DNA of 64,000 nucleotides, from contig JAKFGP010000059.1 in NCBI GenBank assembly GCA_021502835.1, forward strand, positions 171,462 through 235,461, written 5' to 3'. This document shows, piece after piece, positions 52,742 to 64,000 of the stretch. The notes below the pieces were generated by a model. The model saw only the letters and a program-made list of their open reading frames with translations, ran no database searches and was not told the origin of the DNA. The position numbers and the translations under genes were made by a program. The stretch's first letter is position 1, and every line of letters starts with the position of its first letter. The DNA is from Streptomyces thinghirensis. GTDB taxonomy: Bacteria; Actinomycetota; Actinomycetia; Streptomycetales; Streptomycetaceae.

Positions 52742-53071
52742 CCGGCCGATCCCGCATATCCGGCCCTCGCGGATGCCGATGGAGACCTTCCTGATCCCCT
52801 GCGCGGCGTCGATCACGACGACGTTGCTGATGACGACGTCGCAGGTCTCGCGGACGGCGGCGGCCTTGAGGTGCAGTCCGTCGCGGGCGGTCTTGCCGAA
52901 GCCGGCGAGGAACTCGTCGCCGTAGCGCTGGGCGTCGGACTCGACGCGGATCACCAGCCCCGAGTCGCCGAGGCGGACGCGGTCGCCGGCGCGGGGGCCT
53001 GGGTGGCGGCGTAGGCGTGGGGGTCGATGTGGATCGACTCGCTGATCTCCGCGTCCCTTCGAGCGGCTCAT
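52742..53071 (-). pseudogene. ureC: Urease alpha subunit, truncated after about 110 codons
   Basis: The ATG at 53071 overlaps the ureAB stop (ATGA) and the reading starts MSRSKGR. After frame changes near 53050 and 53000 it continues HIDPHAYAATQAPAPGDRVR, LGDSGLVIRVESDAQRYGDE, FLAGFGKTARDGLHLKAAAV and VSIGIREGRICGIGRAG. A full UreC has about 570 residues, with the nickel ligands and carbamylated Lys far downstream. Here the sequence leaves the family right after IGRAG and enters an integrase. UreD-G are also absent, so urease activity cannot come from this locus as written. Confidence 0.85.
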
Positions 53072-53769
53072 CGCTCGCCTCCTTCCGATGTGGTGATCCC
53101 CAGGTATCCGCAGGCCGCGGCCCGCCGCAGTGCCTCCTCCTTCGCCCCCGGCGCGTCCAGCGGACCGTCGACCAGGCCGGCGAAGCCGATCGCGATCCGC
53201 CGGCCGCCGATGGGCACGAGGCCGACCTCGGCGCTCTCCCCGGGTCCGAAGCGGACCGAGGACCCGGCGGGGACGGCGAGGCGCATTCCGTAGGCCCGCT
53301 CGCGGTCGAAGTCCAGGCGCGGGTTGGCCTCGAAGAAGTGGAAGTGCGAGGTCACGGAGACCGGCACGGTCGCGGTGTTGGTGACCGGGACGCGCACCGC
53401 GGCCCGGGTTCGGCGTGGCCGGGGCCCGGCAGGAGGGCTCCCGGGCCCGCCGGTCCGAGTGCTCCCGCCCCGATGGGGCCGGAGACCACCGCGAGCCGGG
53501 AGCCGTCGTCGAAGACAGCCTCCACATGCACCTCGGTGACCACGTCCGCGACACCGGGCAGCACGTCGTCCGGGCCGAGTACGGACCGGGCGCGCTCGAT
53601 CGCCTCCGCGAGGCGGGCACCGTCGCGGGCGGCCTCGCACACGGTGTCCGCGATCAGCGCGGTCGCCTCCGGCACGTTCAGCCTGAGCCCCGCGCGCGGC
53701 GGGCGCGGGCCAGCTCGGCCGCCCTCGAAGAGCAGCAGCCGGTCACGTTCCGTGGGGAGTCAGTCTCAC
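53068..53769 (-). CDS. ureAB: Fused urease gamma/beta subunit
   Basis: GTG 53769 with AAGGAGGT 8 nt upstream opens RLTPTERDRLLLFEGG (gamma subunit, UreA). LNVPEATALIADTVCEAARD and GRLAEAIERARSVLGPDDVL follow. The beta part (UreB) reads RVPVTNTATVPVSVTSHFHF, FEANPRLDFDRERAYGMRLA and RIAIGFAGLVDGPLDAPGAK. Fusion of gamma and beta in one protein is usual in Streptomyces. Frames shift near 53720 and 53420. The protein should pair with UreC, but that gene is cut short downstream. Confidence 0.88.
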
Positions 53770-53797
53770 GACGCGGTACCTCCTTGCCGACATGACA

Positions 53798-53814
53798 TTA
53801 GAGCACCACTCTAA
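53798..53814. promoter_or_regulatory. Inverted-repeat operator upstream of ureAB
   Basis: TTAGAGCACCACTCTAA is a perfect 6-bp dyad with a 5-nt spacer, 28 bp before the ureAB start. A related site lies at 53865-53883 on the permease side. Confidence 0.6.
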
Positions 53815-53864
53815 AGCGCGATTCATGCGACGGAAGGATTGACGGACGGACAGGGCAGACGTCA

Positions 53865-53883
53865 CATTGAACGTCGCTCTAAA
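53865..53883. promoter_or_regulatory. Second operator-like site, permease side
   Basis: CATTGAACGTCGCTCTAAA shares CATT and CTCTAAA with the ureAB-side site and lies 33 bp before the permease start. One regulator may control both divergent genes. Confidence 0.5.
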
Positions 53884-53915
53884 CCTCATCAGGCGGCCGT
53901 CGAAGGAGACCAGCC

Positions 53916-55363
53916 ATGCCGATCGAACAGCGCGGAGTCGACACCATCCCCGAAGAGGAACGCACCAGCGGGCCCGGGACCTGGTCTCGATCCTGCTGGG
54001 GTCCAACCTCTGCCTGGGAGTGATCGTCTTCGGCTGGCTGCCCTGTCGTCCTTCGGCCTCGGCTGGTGGGCGTCGGTCAGTTCGGTGGTGGCGGGTACGG
54101 TCGCCGGTACCGTCTTCACGGCTCCGCTGGCCCTGGTCTCCTGCGCACCGGCACCAACCTGTCCACGTCGTCCGGCGCCCAGTTCGGCGTGCGCGGACGG
54201 CTGGTCGGCTCGGTGGTCGGCCTGCGTTCTCGCCCTCGGCTACACCGCGCTGACCGTGTGGATCGGCGGCGACGTGATGATGGGCGTGCTCGGGCGGCTT
54301 CTTCGGTCTGCCACAGGGCGGGGTCGCGTACGCCGTGGTCTACGGGCTGCTCGCCGCGGCGACGGTCGCGGGCGCGGTCTACGGCTACCGGGTGCTGCTC
54401 GCCATGTCCCGGGTGCTGGCCTCGGCATGACCGCCCTGTTGGTCCTGGGCGTGATCGCCTACGCCCCCGACTTCACGACCGCCGTGCTGCCGGAGGCGGG
54501 CGGGTATCTGCTGGGCGGTTCTGGCCGACGTGGCTGCTCGCGCCGTGGCCGCCGGGCTGTCCGGGCCGGTCGCCTTCATCACGCTGCTCGGCGACTACAC
54601 CCGGTTATCTCCCCGGCCCGCTTCTCCTCCCGCCGGGTGCTGCACGCGACCTGGCTGGGGCTGATGCTGGGCTCAGTGCTGGTGCCGCAGCTCTTCGGCA
54701 CCTTCACGTCGTACGCCGCCCGCGCCGCCCTGGACTACGCCGGGCCGCTGGTCGACGCCGCCCCCACCTGGTACCTGGTCCCTGCTGCTCGCCGCCTCGG
54801 CTGGCTCAGGTCGGCAACGCGGGGCTGATGCTCTACTCCATGGGCCTGGACCTGGACGCCATCCTGCCGCGCGCCTCCGGGCGCGGGCCACCTGCGCCGT
54901 CGCCGTCGTCGCCACGGCCTGTGTTCCGTCGGGCACTACGCGGGACGCACAGTCGGCGATAACGCCGTTCGTGCTGCTGCTGACGGCGATCGGCACGCCG
55001 GCGGTCGTCACGCGATGATCGGCTTTCGTCCGCTGCGGCGGGGGTACGACGCCGACGCGCTCCAGGTCTTCAACCGCCGGGCCCGCGGCGGCGCGTACTG
55101 GTACCGGGCCGGCTGGAACGTCCCGGCCACGGCGGCCTGCGGTGGGCGGCGGCCGTCGGCCTGCTGGCGGTGTCCCTGCCGTCGTACGAGGCCCGCTGCT
55201 GGCGTTCACCGGCGGGGTGGACTGCAGCTTCCTGCTGTCGGGGCTGGTGGGCGGGGTGGTGTATGTGCTGCCGATCCGGGTGCCGTCGCGGCGACGGCAC
55301 CCGGAGCGGGCGTGGTCGAGCCCGCTTCCCCGCCCGACCGAGTCGGGTGGTGGGCGGGTATAG
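53916..55363 (+). CDS. NCS1-family purine/cytosine permease
   Basis: About 480 residues. The start [20 protein letters not shown] is followed by [40 protein letters not shown] and [11 protein letters not shown] (substrate region). The later helices read [54 protein letters not shown] and [20 protein letters not shown]. Frames shift near 53980, 54045, 54145, 54225, 54300, 54420, 54520, 54600, 54785, 54880 and 55140. NCS1 proteins import cytosine, purines or allantoin. Placement beside urease suggests nitrogen scavenging, possibly under the shared operator. Confidence 0.8.
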
Positions 55364-55425
55364 GCCGGGGTGCGGGGGCGGAGCCCAAGGAGCTCTCGGC
55401 ACGTCCTGCACCGGCGCCGGGTGCG

Positions 55426-56520
55426 TCACACCAGCCGGTGCATCCACCCGTGCTTGTCCTCGCGGTGCCGCGCTGGATGTCCAGTAGCGCGCCCCGCAGC
55501 CGCTGCGTCACCTCGCCGGGCTCGCCCCCGCTCTGCTGCCACTGGGCGCCGGCCCGCTTCACCGTGCCGACCGGGGTGATCACCGCCGCGGTACCGCAGG
55601 CGAAGACCTCGGTAGGGTGCTGCTCTCCTCGAGTCACGCTGCCACTGCTCGACCGGAGACGCGGCTCCCTCCTCGGCCTCGTAGCCGAGGTCGCGGGCGA
55701 CGGTGAGGAGGAAGTCCGTGGTGACGCCCTCCAGGATGGAGCCTGTGAGGGTCGGGGTGACGATTCTGTCGCCGTAGACGAAGTACAGGTTCATGCCGCC
55801 GAGTTCCTCGACCCACCGGTGCTCGACCGCGTCGAGGTAGCAGACCTGGTCGCAGCCCTTGGCCGCCGCCCCGGCCTGCGCGAGCAGGGAGGCCGCAGTA
55901 GTTGCCGCCGGTCTTGGCGTCGCCCATGCCACCGGGGACGGCGCGGACGCGGTCCTCGGAGACCCAGATGGAGACCGGCTTGACGCCGCCGGGGAAGTAG
56001 GCGCCGGCCGGGGAGGCTATGACGATGAAGAGGTACTCGTTGGCCGGCTTCACGCCCAGGCCGACCTCGGTCGCGACTCGCGAACGGACGCAGGTAGAGG
56101 ACTTCAGCCGCCGTGCGCCGGGACCCAGTTCTGGTCCTGCCGCACCAGCGCGTCGCACGCCTCGATGAACGTCTCCACCGGCAGCTCCGGCATCCCGAGC
56201 CGGCGCGAGGAGGCCTGGAAACGCTGCGCGTTCTTCTCCGGACGGAAGGTGGCGACGGATCCGTCGGGGCGGCGGTAGGCCTTCAGCCCTTCGAAGATCT
56301 CCTGCGCGTAGTGCAGGACCATGGTGGCCGGGTCGAGAGAGAGCGGGGCGTACGGAACGAGCTGGCTGTCGTGCCAGCCCCGGGTTCTCGGTCCACTTCA
56401 CCGTCACCATGTGATCGGTGAAGTGGCGGCCGAACCCGGGGTTGGCCAGGATCGCCTGGCGGCTCCGTGTCGGAGAGCGGGTTGGCGGAGGGCTTGAGCT
56501 CGATCGTGGCGCCGCACGCG
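55426..56520 (-). CDS. ilvE: Branched-chain amino acid aminotransferase
   Basis: PLP fold-IV transaminase for the last step of Leu, Ile and Val synthesis. Readable blocks are [13 protein letters not shown] near the start, [59 protein letters not shown], the Lys region [60 protein letters not shown] and the tail [11 protein letters not shown]. Frames shift near 56470, 56385, 56110, 56080, 55895 and 55630. The start codon is not clean (expected near 56520). leuB lies just upstream on the same strand, as is usual in Streptomyces. Confidence 0.9.
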
Positions 56521-56705
56521 ATTGATGTCCTTCACCGGTTGTCGATGGGCCGCGGTCACGCCCGCGGCGGCCGGTGGCCGTGTTAGACGTCCGAGCATTC
56601 CTCATGTCGCGGCTTCGCGTTCGATTATCGCGCGCGAGTGGCGACGGCCGAAACGGGGTGAATGCGGCCCAGGGTTTGATGGTCGCACCTGGCGGACGCA
56701 GGAGA

Positions 56706-56740
56706 AAGCCGCCGGGCGCCTGTTTGGGACCCGGCGGCTT
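56706..56740 (-). terminator. Terminator hairpin after leuB
   Basis: Perfect 11-bp arms AAGCCGCCGGG and CCCGGCGGCTT with a 13-nt loop lie 34 bp downstream of the leuB stop. Confidence 0.65.
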
Positions 56741-56773
56741 CGAAACGGATTCGATCGAGTGGCGCGGCGGGTG

Positions 56774-57820
56774 TCAGCCGGCTACTCGGCACGGCGAGTG
56801 CGTCGCCGATCTCGGAGGTGCTCCGCGGCGGGCAGGTCGCCGCGTCGCCGAGGTCGGTGGAGACGGCGTCCTCGATCCGGGCCGCCTCCGTCTCGTAGCC
56901 GAGGCGCGCAGCAGCAGGGCGACGGACAGCACCGGCGGTGGGGCTCGGCCTTGCGCCTGGCCGGCGATGTCGGGCGCGGAGCCGTGGACCGGCTCGAACA
57001 TCGAGGGGAAGTCGCCGGAGGGGGTTGATGTTCCCGCTCGCGGCGACGCCGATGCCGCCGGAGACGGCCGCGGCGAGGTCGGTGATGATGTCGCCGAAGA
57101 GGTTGTCGGTGACGATCACGTCGAAGCGCTCGGGCTGGGTGACGAGGTAGATCGTCGCCGCGTCGACGTGCATGTACTCGGTGGTGACCTCGGGGAACTC
57201 CTCGGCCACCTTGTTGGAAGACATTCGTCCACAGGTGACCGGCGAAGGTCAGCACGTTGTTCTTGTGGATCAGCGCGAGCTTCTTGCGCGGGCGGGCCTG
57301 CGCGCGGGCGAAGGCGTCGCGGACGACGCGCCCGACACCGTAGGCCGTGTTGACGGAGACCTCGGTGGCGACCTCGTGCTCGGTGCCCTTGCGGATGGTG
57401 CCGCCGTTGCCGGTGTACGGGCCCTCGGTGCCCTCGCGGACGACGACGAAGTCGATCTCCGGCTGGCCGGCGAGCGGGGTGGCGACCCCGGCAGCAGCTT
57501 GGACGGCCGCAGGTTGACGTGGTGGTCGAAGGCGAAGCGGAGCTTGAGCAGGAAGCCGCGCTCCAGGACGCCGGACGGCACCGACGGGTCGCCGATCGCG
57601 CCGAGCAGGATGGCGTCGTGCGCCTTGGAGGGCGTCGAGGTCGGCGTCGGTGAGGGTCTCACCGGTGGCGTGGTAGCGCCGGGCGCCGAAGTCGAACTCC
57701 TTGGTCTCCAGCTTCACATCCTGCGGAAGGACGGCGGAGAGGACCTTGAGACCTTCGGCCACGACCTCCTGGCCGGATGCCGTCACCGGGAATCACTGCG
57801 AGATTGAGGCTGCGAGACAT
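56774..57820 (-). CDS. leuB: 3-isopropylmalate dehydrogenase
   Basis: NAD-dependent oxidative decarboxylase of leucine synthesis, about 347 residues. The start [15 protein letters not shown] at 57820 is typical. Further blocks are [96 protein letters not shown], the catalytic region [20 protein letters not shown], and [20 protein letters not shown] with [20 protein letters not shown]. Frames shift near 57790, 57630, 57495, 57220, 57020, 56985, 56905 and 56835. Confidence 0.92.
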
Positions 57821-57898
57821 GACGGCAGCACCCTACCCTCGTCCCACGGGATGACATGCGGCGTCCGGCATGCGGACGCCGGGGCTGTCACCTCCGAC

Positions 57899-58028
57899 TC
57901 AGTGGCCGGTGGCGCCGCCGTTGTCCCGGCGGTCGAGGGCGCGCTGGAGGGCGGCCGCGGTTCTTGCGGTCGGAGTCACTGGTGCGGGAGAGGTGGCGGA
58001 CTCGGCGGCGGACGGTCGTCCCGGCCAT
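57899..58028 (-). CDS. Small basic protein of unknown function
   Basis: Probable 43-residue protein. ATG 58028 has GGAG 9 nt upstream, and the reading is MAGTTVRRRVRHLSRTSDSD, RKNR, then after one frame change AAALQRALDRRDNGGATGH and stop. It lies upstream of leuB on the same strand. I have a faint memory of similar small Streptomyces proteins ending this way, so the call rests on the ribosome site and the plausible tail. Confidence 0.45.
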
Positions 58029-58277
58029 GGGAATCGACTCCTTCGGCACGCGGGCAGCGCGGAAAGCGAGTGGAAGGGGAGACGCCGGAAGGGCGGGAAG
58101 CACGGTGCCGCAGGGGTTGCCTGCACGGGGCCCGGCTCACGACCGCCATTCGCTCTGATCGAGCGGGACGTTCGGCTCCTACAAAGTTAAGGGAGCACGG
58201 AGCGTCTGTCTCCACAATTACTCGACTTCCTACTATCTGAGACGGTGCACTCGGTCACACTGCCCCGAGCCTAGCGG

Positions 58278-58317
58278 CGCCCGACGGGCCAGGTCGCGTG
58301 ACCTGGCCCGTCGGGCG
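58278..58317 (-). terminator. Strong terminator hairpin after the P5C dehydrogenase gene
   Basis: Perfect 18-bp stem (58278-58295 with 58300-58317) and loop GCGT, 16 bp beyond the stop codon at 58333. Confidence 0.75.
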
Positions 58318-58332
58318 TTGCTCCACGGGGCG

Positions 58333-59967
<1,635 letters not shown>

Positions 59968-59983
59968 GGGTTCCTGTAACTCC

Positions 59984-60941
59984 TTACTGAGCGGGTCTTG
60001 CGAGCGGGTGCGGGCGCATCGCCTTGCCGACCATCGAGCGGGCGAAGAACCGGAGGTTCGCCGGCCTTCCCGCCAGACGGCGCATGAAGTAGCCGTACCA
60101 GTCGGTGCCGTAGGCGGTGTAGACGCGCATGCGGTGGCCCTCGGCGGCCAGCCGCAGGTGCTCGTCACCGCGGATGCCGTACAGCATCTGGAACTCGTAC
60201 TCGTCGAGCTTGCGCCCGGCGGTGCGGGCCAGCTCCTGTGCGATGGAGATCAGACGCGGGTCGTGGGACCCGATCATCGGGTAGCCCTGCCCTCCATCAG
60301 CGTCCGCAGGATGCGCACGTATGCCTTGTCGATCTCGTGGCGCTGCTGGTACGCGACCTCGGCGGGCTCCTTGTAGGCGCCCTTCACCAACCGTACGCGA
60401 CTGCCGTTGTCGGCGAGCCGGCGCGCGTCGGCCTCGGTGCGGAAGAGGTAGGCCTGGATGACGCAGCCGGTCTGCGGGACGTCCTTCCGCAGCTCGTCGT
60501 GGATGGCGAACATCGAGTCGAGGGTGGTGTGGTCCTCGGCGTCGAGCGCGACGGTGGTGCCGATCTCGGCGGCGGCCTCTGCCGACCGGGCGGACGTCTT
60601 CAGGCCAGCTCGTAGCGCCGTCCAGCGCCTGGCCGAACATCGACAGCTTCACCGACATCTCGGCGCGGGCGCCGAGGTCCGGAGCGGCTTCAGCCGGTCG
60701 ACCAGCTCCAGGTAGGCGTCGCGGGCGGCCTCGGCCTGCGCGGGTTGGTGATGTCCTCGCCGACGACGTCCATCGTCAGCTCCAGGCCCTGGTCGGTGAG
60801 GCCCTGGATGATCGGCAGCACCTCGTCGACCGTCTCGCCGGGGATGAACTGGTCGACGACCGGCTTGGTCACGGGTGCGGCCGAGACCAGCTGGCGCATC
60901 CGGTCGCTGCGCGACGCGGCGAGAATCACGGGACCCAGCAC
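59984..60941 (-). CDS. Proline dehydrogenase (monofunctional)
   Basis: FAD-dependent enzyme oxidising proline to pyrroline-5-carboxylate, about 308 residues. GTG 60941 follows GGGAGGT. Blocks: VILAASRSDRMRQLVSAAPV, VVDQFIPGETVDEVLPIIQG, TVALDAEDHTTLDSMFAIHD, TGCVIQAYLFRTEADARRLA, RVRLVKGAYKEPAEVAYQQR and the flavin/substrate region FQMLYGIRGDEHLRLAAEGH, then VYTAYGTDWYGYFMRRLAGR. Frames shift near 60755, 60690, 60605 and 60290. It forms an operon with the downstream P5C dehydrogenase, and a PucR-type regulator runs divergently. Confidence 0.9.
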
Positions 60942-61129
60942 GCGGCACCTCCCCCCACCAACCAACACGAGGCCTTTGCCCGACGAACGGGGGACGGCTG
61001 CGGAGAAGCACCGTGAAATCTCAGGATCCACTCAGATCGTCGGCCATCGACGCTGTCGCCGGCAGCCGTGCCGCAGATCTCAGACAGATGTATGAAGGGC
61101 GCGCGCAAATGCGGCAGAATGCCCGGGTG

Positions 61130-62306
61130 ATGTCGGATTCAAGGATGACTATCAGGAGCTGGTCGACGAGATCTCCGAGTTGCTGGGCGCGCCCGCGACC
61201 CCGGAGAACCGTGACTTCGAGCTGATCGCCTTCGGCGCCTACGACAGCGAGGGCGACCTCGATCCGTCCGCCCTCGACCCGGTGCGCACCCGCTCGATCC
61301 TGACCCGGCGCTCCACCGCCGCCGTCCGTGCCTGGTTCGAGGGCTTCGGCATCACCCTGCGACCGGGCCGGTCCGCATCCCGCCGACCCCGGACGCGGGG
61401 CGTTCGCCGAGGCCGCACGCCTGCCGGTACGCCACCGGGGTCGTCCTCGGCTACGTGTGGCTGCTGGACACCGACCCCGGCCCGACCGATCGGCAGCTGG
61501 CGGCGGCCATGGAGGTCACCGCCGGATCGGCGCGCTGCTCGCGGACGAGGCGCAGCACGGCGCCGACCTGAGCCGGGAGCTGCGGGCCGTGCTGACCGCC
61601 GAGCGCGACTGGCAGCGGGACATGGCCGTGGCGGAACTGCGCACCGCCCCCGGCTCCCGCGCGGACACCGCACGCGGTGATCTCGTGGTCGCCCCCGGCC
61701 GTCGGCCGGTCCCGACGACGCCCTCGGTCCGTACGGTGCCGGGGCTACGGCTGCTTGTGCACGGTGCCGGGGACGGCCGGGCAGTCACTGGCGCCTGCTG
61801 AGTCCGGCTGCGCTCGGCGGACGTACCTGACCCCGGCGACCTCGGCGGCCGGGCCGGCTGCTCGAGCGGGCGCGGGCGCGAGCGGGGCCGCGGCACCCCG
61901 GCGGCCGGGCTCTCCGCGCCGCGCACCGGGTTGGCGGAGCCTGGGGGCGGCCTGGTGGGAGGCGTCGGCGGCGGCCCGGGCGGCACGCGCCGAGACCCGG
62001 TTCGGCCGGTCGCCGAGTGGACGTCCATCGGGCGTTCCGCCTGCTGACCGCACCGCCCCCGCAGTCCGCCCACGACCCCCCGCCGTACGGGTACTGCTCT
62101 CCCCCGCCCACCGGGAACTGGCCCGCACCGCCGAGGTCTATCTCGACTGCGCGGGCCAGGCCCGGCTGCGTCGCCGCCGAGCTGGGCATCCACCGCCAGA
62201 CGCTGTACTACCACTCTCCCGCGTCGAACAGCTCACGGGCCTGGACCTGGACGACGGCGAGGACCGGCTGCTGCTCCACATGGCCCTCAAGGCGTACCGC
62301 CTCTAG
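61130..62306 (+). CDS. PucR-family transcriptional regulator, probable proline-utilisation activator
   Basis: About 390 residues. The start lies at GTG 61127 or ATG 61130, reading (after one base) [20 protein letters not shown] and [20 protein letters not shown]. Then come [33 protein letters not shown] and the central [20 protein letters not shown]. The C-terminal PucR helix-turn-helix is [40 protein letters not shown] and [17 protein letters not shown]. Frames shift near 61138, 61360, 61430, 61520, 61680 and several after 61800. It is divergent from the proline genes, as PutR-type regulators are. Confidence 0.82.
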
Positions 62307-62867
62307 CGCGCCTCCACCACCTGACGCAGGCCGTCCGTGAGCTGGTCCGCCTCGGGAGCGGACTTCGGGTCGAAGGTCCACTGGGCCATGACGCCCATCA
62401 TCAGCGTCGTGTAGAAGGTCCCGAGTGTGTCGACGACCTCCTCCGGCACGTCCTCCTCGCGCGCGCCCGTGAACAGGGCGACGAATCCGCGCGAGCCGTC
62501 CCCGCTGGGCCCGCGCCAGATGGTCGCGCACCTCGGGCAGCTGATCGCCCATGGCCACCACCTCCATGCTGAGGCGCCACATCGAGCCGGGCCGGCGCAT
62601 GGTGCCGATGATGTTCGTCCACACCGAGGTGAACCGCCTCAACGAGCCGGGCTCGCCTTCGATCTCGCCGTCGAAGGCCTCGGACATGTTCTCGACCATC
62701 GCCACGTAGGCCTGAGCGAGGAGCGCGTCCTTCGATCCGTAGTGGTAGCCGATGGACGCCAGGTTGATCCCCGACTCCTTGACGATGTCGCGGCACGCCG
62801 TCGTGCGCACGAACCCTGGCGAGCAGGCAGCGCTTGGCGCCTCCAGTAGATCTTCACGGCGTCCCAT
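62303..62867 (-). CDS. TetR-family regulator, divergent from DHA2-type MFS pump
   Basis: About 187 residues. The start is MGRREDLLEAAKRC-like with FVRTTACRDIVKESGINLAS and IGYHYGSKDALLAQAYVAMV (helix-turn-helix). The ligand domain reads TIIGTMRRPGSMWRLSMEVV-like sequence and ends in VMAQWTFDPKSAPEADQLTD. Frames shift near 62825, 62510 and 62440. Its stop overlaps the stop of the convergent PucR gene in the shared tetramer CTAG (62303-62306). Operator-like repeats separate it from the MFS gene. Confidence 0.82.
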
Positions 62868-62903
62868 GGCGCCACCTTACCCGCACGTCCATGCGGCCGT
62901 CTT

Positions 62904-62956
62904 ATACAACCGTCGTATACGGCCGTCGTATACAGCCGTTCTAGACAAGCGTATAG
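62904..62956. promoter_or_regulatory. Repeated GTATAC operator between tetR-type and MFS genes
   Basis: Two exact copies of CCGTCGTATAC (62910-62920 and 62923-62933) are flanked by TATACAACCG on one side and AGCGTATAGG on the other. Overlapping dyads are centred on GTATAC. The spacing suggests cooperative TetR binding over both promoters. Confidence 0.6.
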
Positions 62957-62977
62957 GACGCACGTACAGTCCTCGGC

Positions 62978-64000
62978 ATGACACCGAACCTGCCACGCGC
63001 CGCGGCCGCCGCGAGTGGACCGCGCTACCGTGCTGATGCTCCCTCTCCTCCTGGTCTCGATGGACGTCTCCGTCCTCTACTTCGCGATCCCGCAGATCAG
63101 CGCGGACCTGGACCCGAGCGGCACCCAGCAGCTGTGGATCTTCGACATCTACGGCTTCATCCTCGCCGGCCTGCTGATGACGATGGGCTCGCTGGGCGAC
63201 CGCGTCGGCCGCCGCAGGCTGCTCCTCATCGGTGCGGCCGCCTTCGGCGCCGCCTCGCTGCTGGCGGCCTACGCGCACAGTGCCGAGACCCTGATCGCGG
63301 CCCGCGCGGGTCCTCGGCATCGGCTGGGCGACACCGATGCCGACCACGATGGCGCTGGTCCGCACGATGTTCACCGACCCCGTCCAGCGGGCGAAGGCGA
63401 TCGTAAGGTGGCCTGGGGTGATGACGGCCGGGATCCGCTCGGCTCGGTGATGAGCGGCGTTCTCGTCGAGCACTTCTGGTGGGGCTCGGTCTTCCTGGTG
63501 AACCCGCCCGCGACGTGGCCCTGCTGCGGTCCTCGACCGGCACCGCTCCTCGAGTCGAAGAAGTCCCTCCCCGGCCGCTTCGACCGCGAGCGTGCCGCCT
63601 TCGATGGCGGGGGTCCTCGCCGGTGATCTACGGACTGAAGGAACTGGCCGCCGAGGGCTGGAACGTCCGGTACGTCGTGCGTCGATCACCGTCGGCCTGC
63701 TGCGGCCGCGGCGCTGTTCGTGCAGCGCCAGCGCACGTCGGCCTCGCCGATGATCTCACCGGCCGTCTTCCGCGGGCACGGTTTTCACCCCGGCCCTCGC
63801 GCTCAACACCCTCGGTCGGCCTTCGGGATGATGGGGCTCGGCGTACTTCACCCTCACCCAGGTACCTCCAGTTGGTCCTGGCAAGAGCTCGCCGGAGGCG
63901 GCGCTGTGGAGCCTGCTGCCGTCGGTGCTCATCGGCGCCGCGTACACCGGTCGCCGCCCAGGCTGGTCCAGCGGGGGGTAATACGTAACCGTTCCAGCAA
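62978..64000 (+). CDS. MFS drug-efflux transporter, DHA2/14-helix type (3' partial)
   Basis: The start MTPNLPRAA is followed by [60 protein letters not shown] (motif A), WATPMPTTMALVRTMFTDPV, VNPP (helix 6 region), GVLAVIYGLKELAAEGW and TLTQYLQLVLG. Frame changes near 63015, 63305, 63405, 63505, 63610, 63690 and 63805. The QacA/EmrB-like branch exports lipophilic cations or antibiotics. The gene runs past the right edge. The adjacent TetR gene and GTATAC operators indicate substrate-induced expression. Confidence 0.8.

Noticed and set aside
52742..53071. ureC with only sequencing errors
   Set aside because: Frame changes exist, but the protein family match itself ends at 52742 and integrase sequence replaces it, so an indel error cannot explain it.

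Overview
The window looks like chromosomal DNA of a Streptomyces or close relative. It has very high GC with G/C-biased third codon positions, and it carries actinobacterial families: LacI- and TetR-controlled secreted glycosidases, a C-minus L32 next to CobW, a fused UreAB, and put and leu genes of the Streptomyces type. Almost every gene longer than about 600 bp changes frame at least once, including well-conserved housekeeping genes (ilvE, leuB, pruA, ureAB). I read most of these shifts as indel errors in the sequence, so coordinates below span the whole gene across shifts. True decay, with missing domains, is called pseudogene.

Layout. 0-14 kb: an arabinose/galactofuranose-type sugar locus. 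It has a GH2 enzyme, a secreted GH43 enzyme, a four-gene ABC importer in the order SBP-ATPase-permease-permease, a LacI regulator, and a divergent secreted GH127 enzyme with a ricin-like domain. Three similar sites with a CGTT core lie in the three control regions. 14-22 kb: small accessory genes (TetR/MFS pair, LD-carboxypeptidase, GNAT, methyltransferase, cupin, esterase) mixed with remnants (TetR, cupin tail, IS5-type transposase, amidohydrolase, DUF4397).

22.5-32 kb: the most interesting part, a putative zinc-starvation island. A Zur-like box precedes a C-minus rpmF and a cobW remnant. Further left-going genes encode a FecCD-type ABC importer with its binding protein, a SAM methyltransferase, a DUF4213/DUF364 protein, a PduX-like GHMP kinase and a fold-II PLP enzyme. 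Rightward run an EntS-like MFS exporter and a TauD-like dioxygenase. Two more Zur-like boxes lie between the divergent arms. This is the composition of a small zincophore (or other metallophore) pathway, but it does not match the families I know (opine, NRPS, NIS or EDDS sets).

32-43.5 kb: a serine hydrolase/TetR pair, two CNNM-type proteins, an IS630 element, and several intact or decayed metabolic and regulatory genes. 43.5-51.7 kb: heavily degenerate DNA in which only fragments can be recognised. 51.7-53.1 kb: a degenerate tyrosine integrase fused directly to a ureC gene cut off after about 110 codons. 53-64 kb: a stretch that resembles the core Streptomyces chromosome as I recall it: ureAB, NCS1 permease, ilvE, leuB, P5C dehydrogenase, proline dehydrogenase, PucR regulator, TetR and a DHA2-type MFS pump running off the right edge. 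No rRNA, tRNA or CRISPR array was seen.
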